From the NCBI GenBank assembly GCA_050246015.1, contig JBFWWU010000008.1, forward strand, positions 62,001 to 126,000: a DNA stretch of 64,000 bases. Direction: 5' to 3'. This stretch comes from JTS-AC122 sp050246015 (lineage in GTDB: Bacteria > Planctomycetota > Phycisphaerae > Phycisphaerales > UBA1924). The notes under the pieces were generated by a model. The model did not search any database. It was not told the DNA's origin and saw only the letters and a program-made list of their open reading frames with translations. Shown one piece after another: positions 9,063 to 18,040 of this stretch (the first letter of the stretch is position 1; each line of letters starts with the position of its first letter). The translations under genes and the position numbers were made by a program.

Positions 9063-10130
9063 CTACGCCGCCAATCGGTAGTAGTGCCTCAGCACGCCAC
9101 CGAGCCGGGTTCGGCACCGCACAGCACCAGGGCGATCCGCCAATCGCAGCGGGGGAGGCCTGCCCATCGGCGTGCGAAACTTGATCGCCGAGTGCGGGCG
9201 CTCCTGGTTGTAGTGCTCGATGAACTCGGCGGTCAGGTGATCGAGGTGCGCCGTGCCCATGACGATGAACTTGTCCAGGCACTCGTCCTGGATGGTCTGG
9301 ATGAACCGCTCAACGTGGGCGTTGAGATTCGGGGCGCAGTGCGGCAGGCGCACCGGCGTGATGTCGTGGGCCCGCAGGGCGTCATCGAACGCCCGGCCGA
9401 ACTTGCTGTCGCTGTCGCGGGTGAGCACGCGGCATTCCGTGGCCTTGTTGCCGGCGGCAGCCTTCAACTCCGAAACCTGAGCCGCCACCCAGGCAGCATC
9501 GGGGTGCTCGGTGCTCTTGGTGGCGAACGCCCTGCGTGTGGCGACGTTCACGAACACCAGCATGTAGGCGTCCCGTAAGCCCCGCAAAGTGAGGATCCGA
9601 TGTTGGACGAAGTCGCACGCCCACAGGGTCTTCGCGTGGGACTTGATGAACTCGTCCCAGGTGGCTTCGCCGCGTTCCGGGCTGGTCGGCAGACCCGCAT
9701 CCTTGAGGATGTTGACGACCGTGCTGCGGGAGACCTTCACGCCCAGCTTCTTGAGCTCGCCCAGGATGCGGGTGTAGCCCCAGCCAGTTTCCTTGGCCAG
9801 CTTCAGGACAAGCCGCCGGATCTGCTCGGGCGTCCGGGGCCGCCCCGGCTTGCGGCCCTTCTGCTTCTTGGGGCGGCGCTTGTCGGAGGCATGGATCCAC
9901 CGCAGGATGGTCCGGGGGCTGACGATCGAGACCAAGGCCTTGATGGCCGCCCCGAGTGGTTTGGCCAGCCGGACCAGCCGCGCGCGCTCCTCGGGCGTGA
10001 CCCGGACGGGCCCTTCGATCTTCGAGCGGAGGACTTCGTTCTCGGCTTTCAGGTACTGGATCTGGCGGCGCAGGTCGGCTTGGGTGGACCCGGCCAGGAC
10101 ATCAAGCAGGCGGCGGAAGAGATTCGGCAT
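9063..10130 (-). mobile_element. rve-type DDE transposase/integrase, single ORF (IS3/IS481-like)
   Basis: A 355 aa protein read on the minus strand. The N-terminus has a short coiled coil (QIQYLKAENEVLR) and two helix-turn-helix-like segments, the second containing GWGYTRILGELKKLGVKVS. The integrase core follows, with WACDF (first Asp), TRDSDSKF (second Asp) and HVERF (Glu). The spacing from second Asp to Glu is 35 residues, the classical D(35)E arrangement of rve transposases. The frame is intact, so it may be active. I did not find convincing terminal inverted repeats or a target duplication by eye, so the element ends are undefined. It separates the defence-like cassette from the decayed region at 10131-11296 and probably took part in rearranging it. 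Confidence 0.85.
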
Positions 10131-11050
10131 CGCTCCAATCGTCGGGGCTCCGGGGTGGTGGTAGGGGGAGGCTGCAAAAACGTGCGACTTTGAGACTCAG
10201 CCGCGCCCACCCGGCGATTCTGGCCCGCCCGACACCCCGATCCTGTCTCAACAGATCCTCGGCGTGAGACTCCTTGGCTTGGCCGCAGCCGGCGGGGCGG
10301 CGGCAGAGAATGGCCGTCGCCCATATCGTCCAGGCAAGACCGTGCGGAGGACACCCCGCAACGCCACATGGCCGGTCTGGAGTATTTGCACCCCGCTGGC
10401 GGACCCAATAACGCGGTTTCCGCCTACCTCCCGTTGACAACCCGTGCCGATCGCACACCCATCGGGCCACCCCGAGATTGGTCCGCCAACCCTCCGAAAC
10501 GGTCTTGTACAGGGAGGGTCGGGGCCGACGGTCGAGAACCGCCAGAGAATCCGGCGGAAAGGCCCCCAGATAGAGGTATTCCGACACGTCCGCCCGGGCA
10601 GCCTCTCTGTTAACCGCCGATGGCGGCCCGTTTTGACCCACCGCCAGGAGAGAATCCGGTTGGAACGGTTGTGGATACGGAGGGTGCCGGGGGAACCGCC
10701 CCGCACAGGTTCCCCGGCATCAGCGAACCGTCACTGAACGTACCAGCCGCGCCCCCCCCCTCCCCGCTCACGAGGTCCAGCGATGAGCCGGGGCCGGTTT
10801 CGTCTTTGGCCCCAACGGGGCCGAGGGGTGTCGCCACGGGTGGAGCGACGCGGCTCATCGTGTGTGCACGGGATCGGCAGATGCCGCGGCACCCGGCTGA
10901 GTCGCCGCGTGCTTGCGGGCTCCGGCGAAACCCGCCGACCGCACGTCGTTCAGAACGCAGTAGCAATCTTCGTCTATCGCGGCTGCTGTCCGCAAGAGCG
11001 AGTTTGATCGCTTCCGCGGGACATGCACGTAGAGGATCGTCAGCTCGCTC
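10131..11050. other. About 900 bp with no supportable gene
   Basis: No frame on either strand shows protein-like composition or a recognisable family. The open frames here are arginine- and proline-rich, as expected by chance at this GC content. The first ~100 bp should contain the right end of the transposase element, though no inverted terminus was recognised. The stretch includes the Y-shaped inverted-repeat element at 10781-10860. Together with the decayed gnd fragment beside it, the interval looks like a scar of insertions and deletions. Confidence 0.6.
10781..10860. repeat. 80-bp Y-shaped inverted-repeat element
   Basis: The outer arms CGATGAGCCG (10781-10790) and CGGCTCATCG (10851-10860) are exact reverse complements. 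Between them lie two further hairpins: GGCCCC/GGGGCC (10808-10813 and 10817-10822, loop AAC) and GTCGC/GCGAC (10830-10834 and 10845-10849). The fold would be a three-way junction, as DNA or RNA. No U-run follows, so it is not a simple terminator. Such shapes occur in REP/BIME-like repeats and in structured RNAs; only one copy was noticed in the window. Confidence 0.6.
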
Positions 11051-11296
11051 CCATGGTCGAATCGCCGAGAGGAGCCTGTCCTGGTAATCAGCCTCTCCTC
11101 GCGACGTGAATCTCTGATAGAGCGCCGCGCTGAGAACGGGCGCGGGGACCGCCTCGTCGATGGCGGCCTTGATGGTCCAGCGCCCCTTACCGGAATCTGA
11201 AACGTGGCCAGTGAATGCCTTGAGTTCCGTGTCCTCCGCCAGAGAGGTTGCGGTGCGGTCGAGGAGTCAGGACGAGATGACGCTCCCGCGGCGCAA
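11051..11296 (-). pseudogene. gnd: Decayed 6-phosphogluconate dehydrogenase C-terminal fragment
   Basis: Reading the minus strand from 11296, about 82 codons match the conserved C-terminal domain of decarboxylating 6-phosphogluconate dehydrogenase. The segment runs RRGSVISS, stop, LLDRTATSLAEDTELKAF, then VSDSGKGRWTIKAAIDEAVP, then APVLSAALYQRFTSRGEA and LLSAIRPW. The stop TGA (11267-11269) replaces the Trp codon of the usual SSWLLDL motif by one base. Upstream and downstream the match ends abruptly: there is no NADP-binding domain, and the usual FGGH after the last helix is missing. It is therefore a truncated relic with a nonsense mutation, not a gene. The pattern is closest to the NAD-type (GndA) enzymes as I remember them. 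It lies exactly where modC would be expected downstream of modB. Confidence 0.85.
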
Positions 11297-11382
11297 ACGC
11301 GGGCTGCCGTTCTCCCCCGTCGCCTGCTTCCCCTGACTGATTCGATCATTGAACGATCCTGCCATCACGCCTTCCCCCCCAC

Positions 11383-12216
11383 TCACACATCCGAATCGGC
11401 CGTGCGCCACCCCGCCACGCGTATCGTCGCCAGCACCAACAGCGAGAGCCCGATCAGCACCGTCGAGAGGACCAGCGCCCGATCCAGCCCGTTCTCGAAG
11501 CCCAGGTACACCGCCAGCGGCATCGTCTGCGTCAGCCCCGGCAGGTTCCCCGCGAAGATGATCGTCGCGCCGAACTCTCCGATCGCTCGGCTCCAGCACA
11601 TCGCCGCCCCCGCGCCCAGTGACCGACTCGCCAGCGGGATCAGCACGCGATACAGCATCCGCCAGCCCGACGCCCCGTCGATGATCGCCGCCTCACGCAG
11701 GTCCGTCCCCACCGACGCAAACCCCGCTCGCGCCGATCGAACGTAATACGGCGACGCCACAAACACCTGCGCCAGCACTACCGCAGCCGGCGTGAACGCC
11801 ACCTCGATCCCCGCCCCATGCAGCCACGCGCCGATCGGCCCGTTGCGACCCAGCGTCAGTAGCAGCGCCACACCAGCCACCGACGGCGGCAGTACCGTCG
11901 GAAGGTCCACCAGTGTCTCCACGATGCCCGCTGCCCGCGACCGCGAGCGCGACAGCCAGTACGCCAGCGGCGTGCCGAACACGATCGTCGCCCCCAGCGC
12001 CATCGTGCTGCTCACTACACTCAGCACAATCGCACTCCGCGTCTCGCGGTTGTCAAGTTCGCCAAGCACCATCGCGGGCGTCGAGCGCGACACCAGCACC
12101 ATCACCGGCACGGCCAAGAAAAGCAAGAGCGGCAGCGCCAGCACCGCCGGAAGGCCAACCCGCTTCCACCCAGCCGCGGCGCCAGCGTGCCGAGCACCGC
12201 TTCCGGGCCCGCTCAC
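11383..12216 (-). CDS. modB: Molybdate ABC transporter permease ModB
   Basis: A 277 aa inner-membrane permease. I chose GTG 12216 because it overlaps the modA stop as GTGA (12213-12216); an upstream alternative start exists at 12282. The N-terminus has a long hydrophobic helix (about 20-42). The typical ModB core follows: TPLAYWLSRS, VDLPTVLPPSVAG, and the EAA-like loop REAAIIDGASGWRMLYRV (about 185-205), then IGEFGATIIFAGN. These match the ModB/CysT permease family, which with ModA and ModC imports molybdate. No ModC ATPase follows: downstream lie only the decayed gnd relic and the transposase region. Unless modC is elsewhere in the genome, the transporter is incomplete. Confidence 0.9.
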   Translation of the reverse strand: MSGPGSGARHAGAAAGWKRVGLPAVLALPLLLFLAVPVMVLVSRSTPAMVLGELDNRETRSAIVLSVVSSTMALGATIVFGTPLAYWLSRSRSRAAGIVETLVDLPTVLPPSVAGVALLLTLGRNGPIGAWLHGAGIEVAFTPAAVVLAQVFVASPYYVRSARAGFASVGTDLREAAIIDGASGWRMLYRVLIPLASRSLGAGAAMCWSRAIGEFGATIIFAGNLPGLTQTMPLAVYLGFENGLDRALVLSTVLIGLSLLVLATIRVAGWRTADSDV

Positions 12217-13055
12217 GGCGAGCCCTCGGTCGGCGACATAAATCCCCGCGTCTCCAATATCCCCGCCCCTTCTCCCGAACACACAAACTCCACGAACCTC
12301 GCCGCCGGCTTCGCGGCTGAACTCCGAGCGGTTACCGCGATCAGGTACTCCGCTCGCTGCTCAAACTCCGCCGGCAGTTCAATCACCGTCAACTTCGCGC
12401 CGTTACCCCCCGCCGCATCACTGGCGTACGCGATCCCCGCGTCCGCCTCGTTGAGCGCCACCTTCGCAACCACCGCGGCCACGTTCTCCTCGCGCGACAC
12501 GATGTTCGCCTCCACCTGCTTCACAAACCCCGGGCCCACCGACCTCGATTCACCCGCTTGTTCCAGCATCCGCCGCGTGTAGTTTCCCACCGGCACGGCC
12601 TTGTCCGCCACGACGACCTTCAGTCCAGGACGAGCCAGGTCCGCCAAGTCCCTGATCCCCGCGCGGTTCTCCCTTGGCACTATCAGCGCCAGCCGATTGT
12701 GGGCAAAGACCTGCATCGTCGTCGAATCCACGACGTTGGACGCCGCCGCCAGGTCCATCTGCTTGCGATCCGCGGAAGCAAACACATCCCCCGGTCCGCC
12801 GTTCTCGAGTTGCGTCCGAAGCTGGTTCGACCCGCCGAAACTGAATACGACTCTCACGCCGGGATTCCTTGCCTCAAACGCCCGTCCGACCCCTCCGAAC
12901 GCGTCTGCCAGCGACGCCGCGGCACAGACGTGCAGCGTCGCCGCGGACCCCCCTGACCTCCCTTCACATCCGCCGATACCGACCAGTGCAAGCACCAGCA
13001 TGACGAAGAAACGTCGCCCCGCGGGGCCTGCTCGGAAGGTGCGTTGGCAGGTCAT
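12213..13055 (-). CDS. modA: Molybdate-binding lipoprotein ModA
   Basis: A 280 aa protein starting at ATG 13055. It begins with a lipoprotein signal peptide (LVLALVGIGGC, lipobox around residues 26-30), so it should be anchored in the cytoplasmic membrane facing the periplasm. The mature part has the ModA hallmarks: CAAASLADAFGGV, VVFSFGGSNQLRTQLENGGP, DVFASADRKQMD, VPVGNYTRRML and a late ADAGIAYASDA. These residues form the oxyanion pocket for molybdate or tungstate in the family. It is the first gene of the modA-modB pair, with coupled translation. A TATGCT hexamer at 13062-13067 lies 6 nt before the ATG. It is divergent from tag with 90 bp between the starts. Confidence 0.93.
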   Translation of the reverse strand: MTCQRTFRAGPAGRRFFVMLVLALVGIGGCEGRSGGSAATLHVCAAASLADAFGGVGRAFEARNPGVRVVFSFGGSNQLRTQLENGGPGDVFASADRKQMDLAAASNVVDSTTMQVFAHNRLALIVPRENRAGIRDLADLARPGLKVVVADKAVPVGNYTRRMLEQAGESRSVGPGFVKQVEANIVSREENVAAVVAKVALNEADAGIAYASDAAGGNGAKLTVIELPAEFEQRAEYLIAVTARSSAAKPAARFVEFVCSGEGAGILETRGFMSPTEGSP

Positions 13056-13145
13056 CGGGATAGCATATTCGCTCCACTTCGCGCACGTACGATCGGACTC
13101 GCGCCCGCCCTCCACGCCGTCTCGCCTGTGACCGGAGTCCCGATC

Positions 13146-13727
13146 ATGATCGACCGCCCGCGCTGCGATTGGGCCCGCACCGATCTCTCCATTGCATACC
13201 ACGACACCGAATGGGGCGTGCCCGTGCATGACGACACCACGCTCTTCGAGTTTCTCATCCTTGAAGGCGCCCAGGCCGGCCTCAGTTGGGAGACCATCCT
13301 CGCTAAACGCCACTACTACCGCGCCGCCTTCCTCGGCTTCGACCCCGCCGCCATCGCCCGCTTCTCCACTCGCAAGATCGAATCGCTGCTCAAGAACCCC
13401 GGAATCGTCCGGAACCGCCTCAAAGTGCAATCCGCCGTCGTCAACGCCCGGGCGTTCCTGGATGTTCAGAGCCAGTTCGGCACCTTCGACGCGTACATCT
13501 GGCGCTTCGTCAGCGACGGCTCTCGCGCCCCGCGCGTCAACCGCTGGACGTCCTGCCGCGACGTCCCCGCACGCACCCCGGAGTCCGACGCCTTGTCGAA
13601 CGACCTCAAGAAACGCGGTTTCAAGTTCGTCGGCTCCACGATCTGCTACGCCTTCATGCAGGCCGTCGGCCTCGTCGATGATCACCTCACCACCTGCTAT
13701 AGGTCCCGGCCTTCTCCGGAGCGATGA
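13146..13727 (+). CDS. tag: DNA-3-methyladenine glycosylase I (Tag)
   Basis: A 193 aa enzyme, the normal size for Tag. ATG 13146 (MIDRPRCDW) is chosen over an upstream in-frame start because the zinc ligand Cys7 and RCDWARTDLSIAYHDTEWGV match the family N-terminus. Further signatures are LEGAQAGLSWETILAKR and FVGSTICYAFMQAVGLVDDH, ending in HLTTC, whose His and Cys complete the zinc snap seen in E. coli Tag. The enzyme excises 3-methyladenine from alkylated DNA by base-excision repair. It is a single gene, divergent from modA and followed by the batE end on the other strand. Confidence 0.95.
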   Translation: MIDRPRCDWARTDLSIAYHDTEWGVPVHDDTTLFEFLILEGAQAGLSWETILAKRHYYRAAFLGFDPAAIARFSTRKIESLLKNPGIVRNRLKVQSAVVNARAFLDVQSQFGTFDAYIWRFVSDGSRAPRVNRWTSCRDVPARTPESDALSNDLKKRGFKFVGSTICYAFMQAVGLVDDHLTTCYRSRPSPER

Positions 13728-13815
13728 CCGCGCCGTCAACATCATGTCCCGCGGCATCAATCTCGTCGCCCCACTGGTGCATCCTCCCGCTTGCGGCGCC
13801 CCCGCGACCCCGACG

Positions 13816-14742
13816 TCACTCCGAAAAAATCCCGCGCACGTCTGCCGATCGCACCCAGCACGCCGCATCTGAGTTTGCCGCCTCAATGCAGGTCCACTCT
13901 CCACGCCGCAGCACAACCCGAACTTCGCTCGCCGGCTTGAGCGGCTCGGACCCGGCGAGCGACCCCACCGACTCCGACGGTTCCGAGTACGCCGCCGTCG
14001 CCTTGACCACGACCGCGGCGTGATCGCGCCGCAGCAGCCACTCGGTCGGTAAAAGGCTCCCGGCGCCCAGCACCGACACCGCCAGGCACGCGATCCCGAT
14101 CGCTCGCGGTGGACACAGCCGCCTCCTCCCGCCCGAAACCCCGCTGCCCAGCGCTCGCCAGGCCAGCACGACCCACCCCAGCGTCCACCCCCCCACCATC
14201 CCCCACACCCGCGCCGCCCGCGGAACAACCTCCAGATACGACGCCACGACTTCGAGCCTCCGCCGCGACGGCGACGCTTCATTCCCCGCCGCCTTCATCG
14301 CCCGTTCCATCCCCTCCCGCAGGCCCTCATCAAATGGACTGCGAAACGAGGCTCGCCGGAAATACAGATACGCCCGCCCCGCGTCTTCCGCGTACCAATA
14401 CGAGTACGCCGCCGCGCGCAGCAAGCCGAGATCCGCCAGCACCGCGTTCCCGCCGGTTCCTCCCGTTGCTTCCCGCCCTTCCGCTTCACCCTCTCCTTCG
14501 TTCCCGCCCGCCAGCGAATCAAACAGCACCGCGGCGTGCGCAAACACCTCCTTCGCGGCTGGATCTGATTCCCGCTTCAGTTTCACCGCCTCTTCATACA
14601 ACGACGCCGCCCTGGCTTCGACCTCGTCCTCGCGCTGATCGCTCCCGGCCGATGCCCAACTCCCGCTCGCGCCGGCGCTCGCCCAGGCCACGAGCGACAT
14701 GACGCCCGCGATCGCTCCGGCGAGTCCCCGAGGTGTCTTCAT
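13816..14742 (-). CDS. batE: BatE-like membrane protein with SH3-type tail, last gene of Bat operon
   Basis: About 308 aa from ATG 14742; a GTG at 14796 would overlap batD and add 18 residues. It has a signal peptide (residues 5-30), then a helical region resembling tetratricopeptide repeats (VEARAASLYEEAVKLKRE, LGLLRAAAYSYWYAEDAGRA, YFRRASFRSP). Two transmembrane helices follow near 180-225. The periplasmic C-terminus (KATAAYSEPSESVGSL through GEWTCIEAANSDAACWV) resembles a bacterial SH3 domain. Position at the end of the batA-D run and the TPR-TM-SH3 order suggest BatE. Sequence identity is weak, so the name rests on context. Bat proteins have been linked to aerotolerance and envelope stress, but their mechanism is unsettled. 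Confidence 0.72.
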   Translation of the reverse strand: MKTPRGLAGAIAGVMSLVAWASAGASGSWASAGSDQREDEVEARAASLYEEAVKLKRESDPAAKEVFAHAAVLFDSLAGGNEGEGEAEGREATGGTGGNAVLADLGLLRAAAYSYWYAEDAGRAYLYFRRASFRSPFDEGLREGMERAMKAAGNEASPSRRRLEVVASYLEVVPRAARVWGMVGGWTLGWVVLAWRALGSGVSGGRRRLCPPRAIGIACLAVSVLGAGSLLPTEWLLRRDHAAVVVKATAAYSEPSESVGSLAGSEPLKPASEVRVVLRRGEWTCIEAANSDAACWVRSADVRGIFSE

Positions 14743-14753
14743 GTGATCGCACT

Positions 14754-16688
14754 TCACGTGGCAACCTCCACGTTCGATCCCTTCCCCAGTTCGCACTCCT
14801 TCGCCGCCAATAACAGTCCGCGGCCTTCGGTCACCATGTCACCCCGCTCCACAGTACCGCGGCCTGGCGCCTTGCCCGCCCCTGCCGCCCCCACCACTTC
14901 ACCGCTCGCGAACATCGCCCGATCGCATGCCCAGAGCAACCCCTGCGCTCGCTCTCCAACCTCCGGCGACCGCGCCGCGAACACCCGCAGCGCATCCCCG
15001 GACGTCATCCCGTCTTCCGCCACGTTGAGACAATCGGCCGCATATCCACGGATCGCGGCGGACACCTCCGCCTCGACGCGCCCGCTCCGCTCCGCTCGCC
15101 GCAATCGGCCCATCGCCCGCCGATACGCTCGCCGCCGACGAACACCCCCAGGGTCCCGCGCACGCCGCCGACGCACCGCCCCGGCGAGCAGCGCCACCCC
15201 GTACGCGCCCAGCGGCCCTACCGCAACCGCCGCTCCCATCCGCGTCGTCAGCGCCTGCGACAACGATATCGATGCCATCCCCCTTCGCGCCACGCCAACC
15301 TCAATCCCCGGCGGTGTCTCAAGATCCGACGCTCTAGCCCCCTGCCCGCCCGAATCCGTCGCACTCGGCGCCGGACCCGCCCCGGCAGGCAAGTCCTCCA
15401 GCGTCACCTCGTTGGTTTGCCGCACCAGCAGCGGGATCGGCTTGCTCCGCGCCACCGCGTATTCCCCACGCGCTACATCGAAGTACGGTATCTCGATCGG
15501 GGGCACTTCCTTCACCCCGCCCCTGTTCGCTCGTAACTCGATCGAGAAGATCGCCGCCGTCGGCAGTACATTCGGCAGCGACGGCTCGCTCGGCACCTTG
15601 AACGCACCGGCGAATCCCGACTGACGCGACAGGTCAAGCGCCGGCACCCGGTCCAGCGGCTCGGGCCCGCCCACACGCACCGACAGCGTGAACGGGTCCC
15701 CCACGTTGAGAACCGTCGGCGTGGCCGCCACATCGATCGTGAAGTTCCCCACCAGTCCGCTGAAGTTCCCCGGCGCCGGTTGCGGCAACGCCTTGGCCGT
15801 GATCCTTACTACGTCCGACGCGACCTGCCGCCGCTCATAGGTATTCAGATCGTCAAACGGCGAATCGAAAAACCCCGGGCGACGCTTCCCCGTCGCCACC
15901 TGGAACACCACCCGCGCCGGCCCTAGCGCCACCTGCCCCGCCTCCCGCGGGATCACGATCCGCTTCACCGTCAATGTCGTTCGCGATTCGCCGTCGAGTT
16001 TTCCCGCCCCCACCACCCCCACCGCCTGCTCCCCATTCACCGTCAACTGCACCAACCGCTCCCCGGGGCTCGCCCGGGCCGACGACGGTTGCCACGCAGA
16101 AGGCGTCAGCACGTCAACCGAGGCGTCCACCGGCAGCGACACCGTCGGCGCATGTGAGTCCGAGTCCAGGTACCAGGTCAGCGTCACCATGATCGGCTCG
16201 CCTACGTACGCCGCCGACTTCTCCGCCGTGATGACCAGCCGCGACCCGCTCGCCACCGGCGGCTCCGACGCCGTGATCCGCACCGGCTCCGTCGTATATC
16301 CAACCCCATCCACCATCACCGTCACCGCCGGCAACATGATCTCCCCCGTGCGAAGCGGCGTCAGTTGATACTGGAATCGATACGACCGGCTCGATCGGTC
16401 CTCGCGCCGCCCGTTGATGATCACGATCGACGTCTGCGACGTGTCCCCCTCACCCGCGAACGACAACTCGTAATCGCTCGACGCCGGGATCGTCGGCGCC
16501 TCAGCATGGTTTGAGTTCTGAACGTCGATGACGAGCGTGATCGGCTCGCCCACGTACGCGCTCGCCTGATCCACCCTCGCTCGCACCTCGATCGGGCCCC
16601 CCGGCTGCGCACTCGCCCGCTCAGGCTCGGCCAGCCCCAATGCCAGGATCAGCAGCATCAGCACCATCGGTCCCCTCAGCATCTTCAC
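14754..16688 (-). CDS. batD: BatD family oxygen-tolerance protein
   Basis: A 644 aa secreted, membrane-anchored protein. GTG 16688 is chosen because it forms a GTGA overlap with the batC stop; ATG 16682 is an alternative. The signal peptide (about 1-27) ends in ASAQ. The periplasmic region has repeated beta-domain phrases typical of BatD: VDQASAYVGEPITLVIDVQN, then TAEKSAAYVGEPIMVTLTWY, and GDPFTLSVRVGG. A transmembrane helix lies near 480-500 (AAVAVGPLGAYGVALLAGAV), followed by a basic, helical cytoplasmic tail. Both YVGEPI repeats face the same position of successive Ig-like domains. Gene order and domain layout match family BatD. Confidence 0.88.
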   Translation of the reverse strand: MKMLRGPMVLMLLILALGLAEPERASAQPGGPIEVRARVDQASAYVGEPITLVIDVQNSNHAEAPTIPASSDYELSFAGEGDTSQTSIVIINGRREDRSSRSYRFQYQLTPLRTGEIMLPAVTVMVDGVGYTTEPVRITASEPPVASGSRLVITAEKSAAYVGEPIMVTLTWYLDSDSHAPTVSLPVDASVDVLTPSAWQPSSARASPGERLVQLTVNGEQAVGVVGAGKLDGESRTTLTVKRIVIPREAGQVALGPARVVFQVATGKRRPGFFDSPFDDLNTYERRQVASDVVRITAKALPQPAPGNFSGLVGNFTIDVAATPTVLNVGDPFTLSVRVGGPEPLDRVPALDLSRQSGFAGAFKVPSEPSLPNVLPTAAIFSIELRANRGGVKEVPPIEIPYFDVARGEYAVARSKPIPLLVRQTNEVTLEDLPAGAGPAPSATDSGGQGARASDLETPPGIEVGVARRGMASISLSQALTTRMGAAVAVGPLGAYGVALLAGAVRRRRARDPGGVRRRRAYRRAMGRLRRAERSGRVEAEVSAAIRGYAADCLNVAEDGMTSGDALRVFAARSPEVGERAQGLLWACDRAMFASGEVVGAAGAGKAPGRGTVERGDMVTEGRGLLLAAKECELGKGSNVEVAT

Positions 16689-18040
16689 CAGTCCTTTCCA
16701 TTCGCCGCCGGCTTGCCCGATCGCATCCGCAGCAGCCGCATCAGCCGCTGTTTCGCCTCCCGCCGCTCCTTTTCCAGGATCCGCGCCGCGTCCATATCCA
16801 CCGCGACCGCTTCCCTCGCTTCCGGCTCGTTCGGCTGCGCCCCCGCCGGGCTCCCGATCCCCGCCGCCTCCGCGAGTTCCTCCGACGCCCGCCGTTGCTG
16901 CTCCGCGGCGTCGCTCGCCTTTCCATCCGCCAACGCCTCCGACGCTCGCTCCTGCGCCCGGCGCGCTCGTTCGCCCGCATCCTCCTTGGCCTGCTCCTCC
17001 GGCCCGGCCTGCGGCGCCTCTTCCGATTGCCCCTTCCCCGTCCCCTGCTCCCGCTTCATCTTGTCCAGCGCGTCCTGTGTCTGCTTCGACAACTCCTCTT
17101 GACGCTTCTGGATGTCCTTGGCTCGTTGCTCAAATTCCTTCGGCTTCTCTTCGCCTGCCTTCTTCTGATCTTCCCCGAGCCTCTCACTCTGCTTCGCAAT
17201 CTCGTTCTGCTTCTTCGCAAGATCCGCGAGCCGCTCCTGCGCCGACGCAGACTCGCTCCCCTGTTGCTTCTGTTCCTCATTCCCCGGCTCATTCTGCTTC
17301 CGCGGCTTCGCACCCTCGTCCTGCTTAGCCTGTTCCTCCGTTCGGTCCTGCTTTTCGCCGCCCTGCTGCTCGGACTCGCTCTTCTGCTGCTGCTCGCCCT
17401 GCGCCGGCTTCGTCGGCGCGGCCCCCGAGTCCTCCCCCTTCTTGGGCCCTTCCCTCGATCCCTCCGCCTGGCTCCGCTCGCTTTTTTCGCCCTGCCCCTT
17501 CTGTTGCGGCTTCTGCTGTTGCGCCTTCTGCTTCTCCAGTTCCGCTTCGATCCTCTGACGCAGACGCTGGATCGCCTCCACGTTCCGCGCCGCCTGTTCA
17601 TCGGTCGGCTCCGCCTCCAGCACATCGCGAAACGCCCGCTCCGCCGCTCCCAGCGGCGCCAGCGCCGACTCCGGCGATCGTTCCAGCGCCGACACCGCTC
17701 GCCGGTATTCCAGCGCCCCAAGGTTGAATCGCGCCGCGTTCGACACATCCCCCGCCGCCGGATCCGCCATCACCTTTCGGAAGCCTGCTTCCGCCGCGGC
17801 CAGGTTCCCAATTTCCACGTTCGCCCGCGCAAGGTTGTACGTCACGCTCGGCGTCGCGTACCCCTTCTCACGGGCCAGTTCATACGCCAGCGCCGCCTCC
17901 TGATACTGCTTCTGCGCAAACAGCGTGTTCCCCCGAACCGCCGCCTCCTTCCCCACGTCCGCCCACGCACACGACGCCAGCGCTGCCCACGCTCCAACCA
18001 CCGCCCAGACCCTCATCCGCACATCCATCTCATTCCGCAT
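16685..18040 (-). CDS. batC: BatC-like TPR protein with long charged low-complexity region
   Basis: About 451 aa from ATG 18040, preceded by AAAGGAGG about 10 nt upstream; ATG 18028 and GTG 18046 are alternatives. A signal peptide (about 8-28) precedes two or three TPR units (LFAQKQYQEAALAYELAREK, TYNLARANVEIGNLAAAEAG). From about residue 160 to 410 the protein is almost entirely Gln, Glu, Lys, Ala and Arg in heptad-like order, predicting an extended coiled coil or disordered linker. The end is LMRLLRMRSGKPAANGKDW. BatC proteins are periplasmic TPR partners of BatA and BatB. Its start overlaps the batB end, so translation is coupled. Confidence 0.85.
   Translation of the reverse strand: MRNEMDVRMRVWAVVGAWAALASCAWADVGKEAAVRGNTLFAQKQYQEAALAYELAREKGYATPSVTYNLARANVEIGNLAAAEAGFRKVMADPAAGDVSNAARFNLGALEYRRAVSALERSPESALAPLGAAERAFRDVLEAEPTDEQAARNVEAIQRLRQRIEAELEKQKAQQQKPQQKGQGEKSERSQAEGSREGPKKGEDSGAAPTKPAQGEQQQKSESEQQGGEKQDRTEEQAKQDEGAKPRKQNEPGNEEQKQQGSESASAQERLADLAKKQNEIAKQSERLGEDQKKAGEEKPKEFEQRAKDIQKRQEELSKQTQDALDKMKREQGTGKGQSEEAPQAGPEEQAKEDAGERARRAQERASEALADGKASDAAEQQRRASEELAEAAGIGSPAGAQPNEPEAREAVAVDMDAARILEKERREAKQRLMRLLRMRSGKPAANGKDW

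Noticed and set aside
10102..10641. Minus-strand open frame upstream of the transposase (179 aa)
   Set aside because: No family resemblance, no ribosome-binding site and composition typical of chance frames.
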